Program-made: the position numbers and the translations under genes
The notes under the pieces: generated by a model
What the model was told of the DNA's origin: nothing
What the model saw: the letters and a program-made list of their open reading frames with translations, nothing else
The model's database searches: none
DNA from: Gautieria morchelliformis
Lineage: Eukaryota; Basidiomycota; Agaricomycetes; Gomphales; Gomphaceae
Assembly (NCBI GenBank): GCA_015179125.1
Contig: WHVA01000115.1
Location: 62,001-126,000 of the forward strand
DNA length: 64,000 nucleotides
Reading direction: 5' to 3'
In this document: one piece after another, positions 34,556 to 44,769 of the stretch
Layout: each line of letters begins with the position of its first letter
Position numbering within the stretch: position 1 is the stretch's first letter

Positions 34556-35024
34556 CCCTGGCTAGTCGTGGAGATCACACTACCACACAACTGACAAGGG
34601 GAAATCCAAAGTATGTATAAATGAACAGAGCATACAAGAGAGGGGGTTCTCACCTGACAAGGGGAAATCCAAAGAGAAAAGTCTAAGGACCCCCAATGTC
34701 AGCGAGCCCGTATTATACTACGCTGCGCAGCCAGGGACAACGCTTGGCACCCGCCATCAACCCTGCATCCCCCTGACCCTTGATCGACCCTTGATGTCAC
34801 CTATTATGCGAGTCGCTTGATTTCCGACACTGTTCCGGGGCGGAAGTCGGAAATTGGAGTGGAACTGGCAAGGCGAACGGAACTGGTGGAAGTTCTCCCA
34901 AAAGCGGAATTGTTCCCGAAAGCGGATGCGGAGATGGAATCGGAACCGGAAGCGGAGTCGGAAATGGAGTCGGAACTGGATGTGGTGTCGGAACTGGAAA
35001 TGGAAAACAGGGTGTCCCCTGACA
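34545..35024 (-). repeat. Chromovirus LTR (5' LTR of the element)
   Basis: 480 bp, almost identical to 28768-29265. Its outer edge abuts the BTB-like gene fragment at 35025. Confidence 0.9.
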
Positions 35025-35747
35025 GTGTTGTTTCCAACTTCAAAACAATGTCTCTGCGCATATAGGGGTATTCCGGGTGTAGATAATGTTGCGCTAAATT
35101 CCACCAAGCGGTTTCCCAATTAGCATCGCAAACTTCTGTGTTTGGGCAGCTGACATCGTGAAAGGGTGGCTTCACTGGATTATATGCAATGATCACGCGA
35201 TGAACAATGATCGCATATTGCGTTGTAGTTACCAAATGCAAGCCAATAGACCCAATATGCTGAAAGTCCTCCAGGGTTCATTTGTGTAGTGGCGTAGACA
35301 GAGAACACGGAGTCAACCCATTCAGGAATGCTGAAACCGATGGCCAGCGACAGCTTGTGGGCCAGGGTAAGCCCGCTATCCTCGAAAGATAAGGCTTTAA
35401 TGGCGAAATCCCGAGCCCGCTCCCATTGCAGAAATGTTGCGAGTTCCAGGATATCTCGCAGCTCAGGTAGGCTGGGACATACAGGTCCAGTCCTGAAAAT
35501 GGTCTCAGGGGGACAGCTTGGATGATCACAGAGTGCTTACCGAACAAACCACCTCAGCAGGTGGTTGAGCTTCCTAACCATGAACGGTGCTCTGAGGGAT
35601 ATTGGCTTCTCATAGGACTTACCATCCTGAAGAACCCACTGTTACATGGATGGTGGCATAAAAAACATGTCCCAAAGGATGACAGAGTGCGGTTTAAGGA
35701 GTGTCATATGAAGTTTGTACAGTGTGTTTTGTACCTGTAATGCTATG
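35025..35747 (-). pseudogene. BTB/POZ-domain protein, cut off by the chromovirus
   Basis: On the minus strand, an exon from 35747 reads NTLYKLHMTLLKPHSVILWD then MFFMPPSM, the start of the BTB fold (L-x-K-L-H ... S-V-x-x-x-M-F-x-x-P). A second block, about 35500-35250, gives LPELRDILELATFLQWERA, IKALSFEDSGLTLAHKL and IPEWVDSVFSVYA. This is the helical second half seen in the large basidiomycete BTB family. A third block, about 35190-35030, has WETAWWNLAQHYLHPEYPYM and stops at the LTR edge. The first exon (with the usual DGDVV motif) is not found and the 3' end is missing. Exon joins around 35540-35640 are doubtful. It looks like a host gene broken by retroelement activity. Confidence 0.6.
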
Positions 35748-36152
35748 TTGTAAAATGCTTATATAGAAATGAGTAAAGCTACCATAAATATTGCTGAACC
35801 GTCCTCAAAGTAGAATTATTCATGGTGAATGGGCACCATATCTTGAATGTGAGGGAAAGAAAAAAACTACTGGATAACTCCGACTGGTAATCACAAGTCC
35901 GATCATGCGACACATGGAAGTGTCTTGTCACTAACGAGAAGTGTCTAAAAAGAAATATGAATTGCGTAGCATCCATATTTCAACAAAAATATTTATCTTT
36001 CAGAGTAAGCAATGAAAAGTAACATGAGTAAATCAGCATGTGGCACATTGCACTCTGACTGGCAGATTTTAAACCTTACAACCATGCATAAATCTCAATG
36101 TTGGCGAGTCAATGGTACACGAAGAGAACATATGGGTACCATCAGCGACCGC
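35748..36152. other. Intergenic
   Basis: No gene recognised. This may hold the missing first exon of the BTB-like gene, but I see no DGD motif. Confidence 0.35.
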
Positions 36153-37469
36153 TTAAGCAATCGGCGCTGCAGGCCTGGGTGACGAGGTATCCTTGAGAGC
36201 CAGTAACTGTTGTGAGCGGAAGGCCTCATAGTGGATTTGAGCGGTAGTTTCGATCAAGTTTTGGACGTGTGTTCTGCACTGAGATTAAACATCTAAGTCC
36301 TTGCAGATGATAATCGTCATACCTGGTCAAGAAATTCCTCAGGTACACAAATGTGCAGTGTTTCTCGTCCTCCACATTGATAACACCCCAACGGTTCTTC
36401 CTTCCGCGGACAGGTTTCCCCTTGATAATCACGTTGCGCTCGGAGCCAACCACAGCAAATGGGATTATGTTCTTAAAACAAGTGTCAGGACATCCACTGG
36501 CCCCCAGAGAATACTCACCCTGATCTGCTCATTGAGCTGCACCTCATCGTCATCATTCCCGTTGGTGTTGAATGGGTACAGATGAATGTTGTGATACACG
36601 AGCTCCGCCCAAATCTGGCAACTCAAACTCAATGAATGAGATTATGGAAAGTTGACAAGGTCCACACACCTTTAGCTTGAATGCTTCTCTCTCCTCCATG
36701 GTCAAGGAGTCCACCTTGGCGATGACAGGAACCACGTTGACCACTTTGCTGAGTTTCTTCATGACAATGACGTCAATAAGGGATAGGGAGTGACCAGTGG
36801 GATTGATGAAAAAGAGAGCACAGTGGACACGTGTATCTTGAATGTAGCGATCATGCTTCACTGCGAGCTCCTCGCAGAGGTATACACTGTGCTGATCCTA
36901 CACTATGTCAGCTCCATGTTCCAGCTGGAATAAACAACAACCCTACCTTGATGTACTTGATGATAGGGTCCCATCTTGGGAAGGTGAATGAACAGGGATG
37001 CAAGTGGGAGAACCCGACGACCTCACCAGTTTTTGTTGTTGACATGATCTCCGTATCCAGGGGTGTCAACAATGTTCAACCTCAGTTTAACCCCATTCTC
37101 GGCAACTACTTGAGAATATGGGTATAGCAAAATCGTTGCACATGAATGAGAATATCAAGTACCATGCGAGACAGCTTGGATTTCTGTTGTCTGCCTAACA
37201 GGTTCATCACTCCCCAAATGGCCCTTCGAGTCAATCAAGTGAGAAGCAAAGATGGTGTTAATCAGTGTCGATTTTCCCAGACCAGTTTGTCCTGGAAAGA
37301 GACGTTAAATGAGGCGACAAACATACAGTACAAGTCACACACCGGCAACGATAACGTTGAACTGAAAACCACACTTCAAAAGCTTGTAATCAACTGATTT
37401 GTTGGGTGATAGAGTCAAACCCAACGTAGGAGGCAGCGCAGATTTCTCCTGAGGGTTGATGTAATTCAT
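36153..37469 (-). pseudogene. Septin of the Cdc10 class, decaying copy
   Basis: Eight exons on the minus strand: 37469-37343, 37291-37163, 37108-37027, 36974-36947, 36897-36670, 36614-36519, 36471-36323 and 36273-36153. They sum to 960 nt (320 codons), the usual septin length. Visible motifs: P-loop GQTGLGKSTLINT, switch region VDTPGYGD, G4-type VIAKVDSLT, and the septin-unique element from VVGSERNVIIKGKPVRGRKN through VYLRNFLTRTHVQNLIETTA. Septins are GTP-binding filament proteins at the bud neck or septum. Signs of decay: the exon 3/4 join creates TGA where Cdc10 homologues have a sense codon before WDPIIKYIK. Exon 1 reads LPPTLGLTLSPNKSV, whereas the neighbouring frame reads SYVGFDSITQQI, the true Cdc10 start, so two compensating frameshifts have occurred. 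The usual YLRKELTA is YLCEELAV. Confidence 0.85.
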
Positions 37470-37795
37470 TATAGTGCAAACTTTATTGGAAAAATTGCCT
37501 GTGCGTAAGGGTTGACCATCACACCAAAACTGAAAAGTCTATTTTCTGCAGCCTGGAAATATTCCATGTGCGAGTGGAACTAAAAGATACGAGAGGACTT
37601 CAACTTCTGGGGACTGGAAATCATTATAGAGTCTTCTCGAGCTGGTAACAGTTACAGTAATAATAAAGGTGTATTAGTCATTTTCTACCCTATAATTAAA
37701 TGAAGAATGTATGGTAGAACATGGAATGAGATGAAGGAGTGTTTTTTTTTCTTTGTTTGAAAAAAGTCACACTGAATTCAACTACCTACTGCGTC
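37470..37795. other. Septin upstream region
   Basis: 326 bp between the septin start and the stop of the next minus-strand gene. Contains T-rich stretches but no clear TATA box. Confidence 0.35.
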
Positions 37796-38998
37796 AGCCA
37801 GTCGTATGGAGTCACCCCTTTACCCGGTGCTGGTCCGTAGATGAGAGCTTTTTTGAGAGACTTCACCATGTGAGACTCGACGCCCTCAAAATTAGCTTCC
37901 AGATCCTCTTTCCTTATAGGGGATTGCCCAGCATCGTCCTCGGAGTCGACATACGAGTCCTCAGATACTTACCCTTTTTTGACCTTGTATTGTGTTGTTT
38001 CTTCCCTGAGGTAGTACTTGCCAACGCATCAAGCGCGTCAACTAAGTCAGGGACAGGAAACCATGTAACTGCAAAATGCATCAGTAATTGATTAATTAGA
38101 TATCCCTTCACGCACCAAAAATCAGGCGGGAATCTTCCCATTCTCTGCCCTTACCTCCCCTGGTGGCGATGAGATCATACCCATCCGGGTTCTCACACTG
38201 GAGCCCATCAGATCCACCTGAGATGGCTGCCATTCATTCGAATGGTGTGGGCAAGTGTCCCTGGAGCCAAGTATCTAGCTTTTCTGCATCCCACGTTTTA
38301 ACCCACTTGAGCTGCCGGTGGGTTCCGATGGCAGCAAACCTGAATGCAGTCAAATGGTCAATTTGGCTTGTGTTTGGGACGTTAACGCAGTTTATTATTC
38401 CATCAGACTGTAGTAAAGTCAGTGCTAATTTAAATTAACATTGGATCTACTCACGTTAAGGCTGTGCGGTAAAATGTAAATTGCCCTAACGTCAGCCCTT
38501 GGCTCCGACACTGTTTTACGGCGTGTAGCCTTCAACTTGCTCGTTGTGGCTTTCGATTTAGCTTTGGCTTTGTACTTGCCCTTTCCCTAACGAAAAGGAA
38601 AGTGACCGATTGCTAACTAAACTCGTATTAGGCACCTTAGGATCATCATCACCATCATCGGAAGAGGTCTCATATGTCTGTTTCAGCCCGGCACATACTT
38701 CCTTCTGAGGGTCACATTCGCTGACCGACAATTTTGAGCTCGAGCTGCTTGCAGTACCCTGCATGCTATATGTAGCAAGAATTGCATCAATTTCCGCTGA
38801 TGTGGACATTGTCGCCGCTGGAGCGAGTGCAGCCGAGAGGGGTGCAGCGGTATGCCAGGATATGCTGTGTGTGCATCCATTGCATATATTGCCCTGGTCT
38901 ACCGCTAAGACTGTCAGTCGTGGTACAAAGACCGGGCAGTCACATGCAGTGGTACCTGCGTTGATGTGCGAACATTTGGAGGAAACAATAGAAGCCAT
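37796..38998 (-). pseudogene. Uncharacterised basidiomycete protein, probably broken
   Basis: Minus-strand exons begin at 38998 with MASIVSSKCSHINAG. This is followed by Ser-rich and acidic sequence (SSDDGDDD), a basic stretch (GKGKYKAKAKSKATTSKLK), then VRAIYILPHSLN, an intron, SDGIINCVNVPNTSQIDHL, WVKTWDAEKLDTWLQGHLP and PDGYDLIATRGG. The C-terminal part gives FPVPDLVDALDALAS, later DSEDDAGQSPIRKEDLE and YGPAPGKGVTPYDWL to the stop at 37796. The pattern of a short beta-rich motif, then a W-x-x-x-x-LD-x-WL segment, recalls large uncharacterised Agaricomycete families. One in-frame TGA (after LPTPFE, near 38236) interrupts the most natural reading, so I call it a probable pseudogene. Function unknown. 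Confidence 0.5.
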
Positions 38999-40049
38999 GT
39001 AGTGTAATGGTGTTCAAGATATTATTACTGTATATATACTGTATAGCTCCGTACTGTACTAGGTTCATCATGCGAGTCTCATGCGTGGACTTCCCTTTAT
39101 GGTAAGTCCAAGGCCTTGCAACTCCGGCCCCTGGAAATGGATGCAAATACAATACATCTCTGCCTACCATACGTAGTGTATGCCACAAATAGTTTACTAA
39201 AGCCTACCTAATACTACTAGCAGTGCATCGTGGTCTGCAAATAAGTTAGTTCCCAAGGAGTTTACATTGGTGCTTGGCAAAATCATACGAAATCGACTCG
39301 CCAAGACAAATCCCAGGGCACATCTGCTCTCCTTGGATGACACCGTCCCTACAAGGAGCAGTTGCACAGACCTTCAGCTCTGGATTACTAATTTCTGTGC
39401 AAACAATGTCCTGTACAAACTCGGCAGTACAAATCAAGAGCAACCCGGCCATTCGCACAGTGTTCATGGACATGTCGATCAATCGATCATGTCCATGGAC
39501 CTGGTAACATGCGTGTAATGTTACTGGACATTCGTCCTCTCCATCGTTCATTTGGGCTATTGTTGGCCAGGGGTTGCCACAGCGTGGAATGCAAAATTAG
39601 TACCAAGGCGTCATATGGGGGTAATTCAGAATTCTTGCAACATTAGTTCAACATTAGTACCTAGATTACCCTTAAAAAATAATGTGTGTTAATGAAGCAT
39701 TTTCTCCATCATTACTCTACAATGTATCCCCAAACTACTCTTAAATTACTCCCAAATTAATACATCCTACCTGCATAGTGGATATTGCCCCTGCAGGCGC
39801 CGCTTTTGGCTATACCACGCCTAGAGGAAAACATGCCAGATGACGATGCAATTGAATTACAGATGATATAATACATCTGTAAGAGTGAAAAGTAAAAGCA
39901 CCTCAGGCCTCAAGGCTTTTCAATGACCACAGACAGCTCTGTACGCGTGTTATAAACCCTGCAGTGCAGTGCAGTGTTCCACCCACAAGCCCGCAGGACC
40001 GAATACCTAGCAAGCGTGTGAGCAAGGAGTGGAGGCATAGTGATATACA
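38999..40049. other. Intergenic with a palindromic repeat
   Basis: No supported gene. A minus-strand frame at 39551-39246 overlaps the palindromic repeat and has no recognised domain. Around 39600-39770 the sequence is AT-rich. Confidence 0.35.
39437..39501. repeat. Dispersed palindromic repeat, copy 3
   Basis: AGAGCAACCCGGCC is followed by TTCATGGACATGTCGAT and its near-perfect inverse ATCGATCATGTCCATGGA, arms of about 17 bp. It shares the 14-bp core with copy 1 at 20392 and the GGACATG motif with it. Confidence 0.55.
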
Positions 40050-41566
40050 ATGGCCGACCTAGCACCCTCAGCTTCCAATGTATCGAAGAACGCGATCCTC
40101 TTGAAGATTTTGGAGCTCGAAAGACAAGTAGAAATGATAGATAACGACCTGAAATTGGCAAATGATCAGATTTCCAACATACAGATCAATAATACAAAAC
40201 TTGCAGAGGGGAATGAGGAATTGAAGAACCATGTTTGTGAGCTGGAGGCCTGGGTGGTCGCGAAGGAACACGAACCAACGGATGTGGAGACTGATGAATA
40301 TGAGGATGACTATGCAGGACTGACGCCAGAACAAGCTCACATGGTGAAGGCCTCGAGAGAGGCTGCTAAGAGTGTTCCGTTAAAGGTAAGTAAAGATCAC
40401 GAAGGTAGTTGGCTGCTACATCGACTTACTATCGTATAAGGCCTGTGTGAATCTGGTGACCTGCCGACTCCAAGGAATAGCTACTTGCGCCTCTCAGCAT
40501 CTTTGAAACTACGATCCAACTCTTGATGATGAGCTCCGAGACAGGGACCCTGTGACCAAGATGACTTACTTGCATTTCAATTTCAACGTGGCCTACGATG
40601 ATCCACACAACCACGCTGTTATTAACAAGATTTGTGATTTTGTACGCACACATGGCGCAGCACACACACCTGCAGCCGCAGCTTCCATCGCGGCAATATC
40701 AGAATCTGACCTCCTCAAGAGGGTCCAAGCAAAGTACCGGTTGATGTGAAGGGACTGGAAATGAGAGAAAAGTTGGTTGAGGTGGCTGTTGAGGCAGCAG
40801 CCGAAGGGGAAAGTGTGGCAGCTGCTGCACTTGAGCAGGAAAATGGATGGAGTGATGATGACAGGGCTGGTCAAGGGGAAACTGCACCTGCCACACCAGC
40901 TGCTAAGAAGAAAGTCAGACTTGGGGAATGGGCAGCCAAGCTGCACTCACGAGCAGTCGGAGTAAGTGTTTTTACTTATTTTTCTAACCATTTAGGATAA
41001 GCTGAAAGTTCGATATTAGAAGCTTGCAGTTAGGAAGTGGAAATGTGAGGCCTTACCTCCAGATCACCAGTACAGCCACGAGAAGTACGATGCAGCGTTT
41101 GAGGCCGGAATTATGTCAGACGACGAAGATACTCTAGGTGCAATGGGAAAGAAAACAAAGCAGTTTTCATTGCATCAGCTTTTGTGTGCAAGCAAGGAGG
41201 TAGGTGTAAGTCCAGTGAGACGTTAGTGGCTAATGGTGCAATCAGCTTCGAGACCTCTGGGCTGTAATTGATGCAGTGCCCCACCCCGATCCAGCTATAT
41301 GGTCTATAACTCGCATAAGAGGATCTGACAAAGATGAACCACCTAAGAAATGCACAAAGTTAGCTGGACGTTTCCAACGCTGGATGATCGACAGCGAATG
41401 GTTACCGGAGATCACCCACCTGAAATATGATGTCCCAAGGCGTGTTTCTGGGAGTGGAGTAGCTTGGGGAGACATCATGGACCCAGAAGATGAAGAAGAA
41501 GCGAAAATTGAGCTAAATTCAGGGAAAAGGAAAAAGGTGAAAGGTATGATGGGAGCAAGCAAATGA
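40050..41566 (+). pseudogene. Uncharacterised coiled-coil protein, probable relic
   Basis: Exon 1 (40050-40385) starts MADLAPSASNVSKNAILLKI and forms a coiled coil (LELERQVEMIDNDLKLAND), followed by an acidic linker and AGLTPEQAHMVKASREAAKS. A canonical donor follows. Later blocks read TYLHFNFNVAYDDPHNHAVI and SESDLLKRVQAKYR. Then, in another frame, come KGLEMREKLVEVAVEAAAEG and KKKVRLGEWAAKLHSRAVG, and after further introns KWKCEALPPDQYSHEKYDAA and LAGRFQRWMIDSEWLP. It ends KRKKVKGMMGASK at 41566. Frame changes near 40740, and a stop between about 40505 and 40540, are not explained by introns I can see. I do not recognise a named domain. It resembles uncharacterised Agaricomycete proteins of nuclear type. 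Confidence 0.5.
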
Positions 41567-42639
41567 GCCAAGATAGTGCAGCCTAATGCGGAGGCAGGGC
41601 CATATTCTTCAGGGTGACATGCGGTCTCAATCGGTGGCTGCTAATAGAATGATATTGCTGATAGAACCTGAAATAAATACTGTGTCTTAACCGGTGAAGT
41701 GAGTATCGTGAAAAGACTGTTCTGCAAAACAGCATGACCCACATCTCTGATCAATGGTATAAGTCCTCCCCATCATCTGCATTGTCATCCCACCAATCTG
41801 GTTTGATAAGAGTTATTCTAAATGGATTTGTATTTGGAGTTGGGAATTGATTCAAGCTTCAAGTGGAGCTGAATCGAGTAGACGTTTGAGTGCTGAGGGG
41901 ACTGCTTGTACTATAGAAACTACTTCAATCGGGAACTTTGAGACGGTGGAGAGGTGAAGCTAATGTTATTCGTGCTTAATTGTTACATCTGTTTGTACTA
42001 CTTAACTACTGGAAAGGGCTCGGCGTCGATACGGTACGTGTGGCATGTGACGCAGGGATATAGGGGGATGTGGAGTATAGACTGGAGCGAGCTATCGAAT
42101 GAATATGACAAGGGAATGCTAAGGATTATTTGTACATAAGACGATGGTGTGGAGAGACATGTGCGTGATGTGCGAGGGGGAATTGTGGAGCAGCGGTCGA
42201 GTCCGGTCAGGGACGATCGGATGCATATGTACCTTGATCCCAATTGAATTGATGTCTAAGCGGGGATCAGTGTCTCGGGTCAGTCTGTCGATTGAGATTG
42301 ATGTGATCGACGCATTCAATATGATGACGATTCGCTTGGCGTGCCTTGTACGCGTGCTCGAAGGTGTATTGGCTCGGTGTCGTGTGTACGCGAGTCGGGG
42401 GTTCGGGGATATCTGTATGTAACTTGGGTACGAGCCTTGGTGATATCATTAATGTCGTAAATGGAGTATCATAACAGTAAGGACCTCAAGGCCCTAGACA
42501 CCTATCTAGAGCTTCAAGGCATGGCCAAGCCTCGTGACCTGCCTAAGCGGCATTAGGTCACATCGGTCACATGTGATCATGTGATGCGCCAAGCCACGGT
42601 GCTATAAATTTTCACCTCGGATCTCTCCGAGGGCGCTTC
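41567..42639. other. Intergenic
   Basis: No gene recognised. About 42510-42660 has a TATAAA (42603) and GGATCTCTCCGAGGG, followed by a repeated CTTC motif, and could be the promoter of the following relic. Confidence 0.35.
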
Positions 42640-44675
42640 GCTCCTTAAGAAGCAACCACCACCATCTTCTAACGAAGATGGATGGCATCAAAGAAGTCAG
42701 AATGTTGAGCCATCAACACCCATGCCACGGCCAGTGGCCCCAAATAAGGGGCCGCCGCAATATTCTCACAAAAGCTAGCTCCCGAGAATTGGGAGATAGC
42801 GTCGTGGAACGACGGGCTTGCCATTATCCACTCGGATAAGTGTGAATGTTGCGAGTCATACACGACCCACTTAGCGGAGTCGTCGAACTCCGGTAAGATA
42901 CGAATTGTAGACGACGATATCACCTACGCAGTTGAAGACGCCTGGCCCTGGATCACCAAAGGGGCCAGGTGGATGGCAGTCGAGGACGCTCAGGCAGAGA
43001 TTGAGCGCCTGAAGCGGGACCTGGTGTCCAAGCGTGAGTGAGTCTCACGTCGGGATGACAAAATCCATGAGTTGAAACAACAACTTGAAGGAGCCAGGCG
43101 GACGCGCCCCACCCTGCCATGGCCAAAGGCTCAGCCTGTGGCCGGTCCATCTTCCCGCCTGATGGCACCATTGCCATAGCGCAAAAAAGGGGCGACACTA
43201 GCCCCAGGGGCCGCGCCCCTCTCGACAGGCCTGGCTCTGGCCAGCTGAATCACGGAGCCCAGCGCGGCACCCATAGAGGACACCCACGCAGTGTCCAGGA
43301 CAGCGACAGCGCCGTTCGAGTCGTACGACGCCGACATCCCGGACAGGTGGCTGTCCGACATATCGATCTGGGACAATTATGACCCAGACCAGCCTGAACG
43401 TGTTTCCAAATGGAAACACAGAAAATACCTCCTGCCACCAGTCATGGAAAACGGACTGGCGGACGAACTAGAGCACATCAAGAACGCATATCTAGCAGAG
43501 TCGTCAGCGCACAGCGTCGACGACCCCCAGCTGCAACAGGCGCTAGCCACAGCTCAGGCCCAGTACATAGGGCCTCACGTTGTGCTACCGCCGCTGGGGG
43601 CGGGAGTTCTCCAACACTACCTGTTGAGACACGGAGATCCACCGATCTCTGTGACAGGCCACTTGCCGCAGCCCCTAGCCAGATCAGTCCCTCAGGTTGC
43701 CAAGTGGTACCATGTCTGCGCTATCACCGAGCAGAGGTTTTTAGACCTCCTCCCGCTCACCAGGGACACCCCGGTCGACCAGCGCACGCCGGAAATGCAC
43801 ACTGCATTCCAGCGCCTCCATGAGGAGGGCCCCCGTAAGCCCATCCGAATTACATAAATATTCTGGACAGCACACCGGATGACATAGTCACAGTGCTCAA
43901 CGGCTGGTGGTCTAACGCTGAAGGCGTCCCTCCCGCCATCCGCGATGATGTGGAAGGCGGGCTCAACACAACAGATATTGATATCTGGATGTGGATACGG
44001 GTCCTGGCTCCCAAAGGAAAGCCACAGTCCCCCCTCAAGTCACGTTTAAGCGACTTGTTTGGTACACCGAGCCAGTGGCAGGAGCTTGTGGCCGACGTCA
44101 CAATCCCTTTTCCCACCGCAGACACCCTGCGGGCCTCGATCACCGGGATGTTCCTGCTTGGGAACAGACTCGCACACGAGATCCCGCTGAAGGAGCTTGC
44201 GTCATGGCTAGCCCTCCATGGCGACGTGAACCACGAACGTATCCCTTGGATCGAGGGATACTTTCAATGACTTTGAGACAAGGAAGTCGCGAACACCGCT
44301 GCACGCACAGGGCAGTGGCGGCACAAACAGGGACTGAAAATGTCCCAGCTTGCCCATGAGAAAGTGGCCGCAAACACCTCGGAACAGCTCGATAAGGAGC
44401 TGCTTGCGTCCCGCCCCTGTATCCACAACCTGATCCGGCCGCGGAGGCCGCCTTCATCCAGGAGATGGGAATCAACCCATCTCTTAAAACGGATTGGTAC
44501 CAGCCCCAAGCCAGACCCAGACCATCCACATCTGCTCATCCAGATGCGATGCATGTGGATCCTCAGGCCCTACCGGCCCCATATGAGGACGTCCCAATGG
44601 ACGACGCTCCCTCAGCCGAGGACAAAGACCTCAACGACGAGATCTATGGAGATTAGAGTTCTCCATAGTGGGGGA
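42640..44675 (+). mobile_element. Gag-like relic, possibly a gag-only LTR element (fossil)
   Basis: A long plus-strand region codes in pieces for an N-terminal helical segment (DDDITYAVEDAWPWITKGA, then WMAVEDAQAEIERLKRDLVS), a middle domain (about 43291-43857, YDADIPDRWLSDISIWDNYD), a second domain (about 43893-44270, LSDLFGTPSQWQELVADV) and an acidic end (DKDLNDEIYGD). It is followed at once by a purine tract (GTGGGGGAGGG) and TGTAAATACAG, as a 3' LTR would be. No protease, reverse transcriptase or integrase is present and I found no matching left LTR. The family is uncertain. It is broken in a few places. Confidence 0.4.
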
Positions 44676-44769
44676 GGGTGTAAATACAGATATTTACCTG
44701 TATTGCCGTGAGGCAATACATAATAACTGGTAGCTTACATAGCACCAGTGGGTCCTCACGGACCCACTG
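44644..44769 (+). repeat. Four consecutive perfect hairpins
   Basis: Within 126 bp: CTATGGAGA/TCTCCATAG (44644-44668), GTAAATA/TATTTAC (44680-44697), TGTATTGCC/GGCAATACA (44699-44720, loop GTGA) and CAGTGGGTCC/GGACCCACTG (44746-44769, loop TCAC). The first overlaps the end of the gag-like frame. Arms of 7-10 bp with loops of 4-7 bp are all perfect. Confidence 0.8.

Larger units (their letters stand above)
28768..35024 (-). mobile_element. Ty3/gypsy chromovirus with two LTRs, young
   Basis: The element lies on the minus strand between LTRs at 28768-29265 and 34545-35024 that start TGTCAGGGG and end CCTTACA in its own sense. The LTRs differ by about two substitutions and one 18-bp repeat unit, so the copy is very young. 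A purine tract (AGAGGGGGGG) precedes the 3' LTR. Gag, protease, reverse transcriptase, RNase H, integrase and a C-terminal chromodomain follow in that order, the Ty3/chromovirus order. It looks nearly whole, with at most one or two breaks. The flanking 5-mers (ATAAT and GTGTT) do not match, unlike a simple insertion. Confidence 0.9.

Noticed and set aside
39246-39551. Minus-strand frame of 101 residues
   Set aside because: Overlaps a palindromic repeat, has no domain, and its codon pattern looks random.
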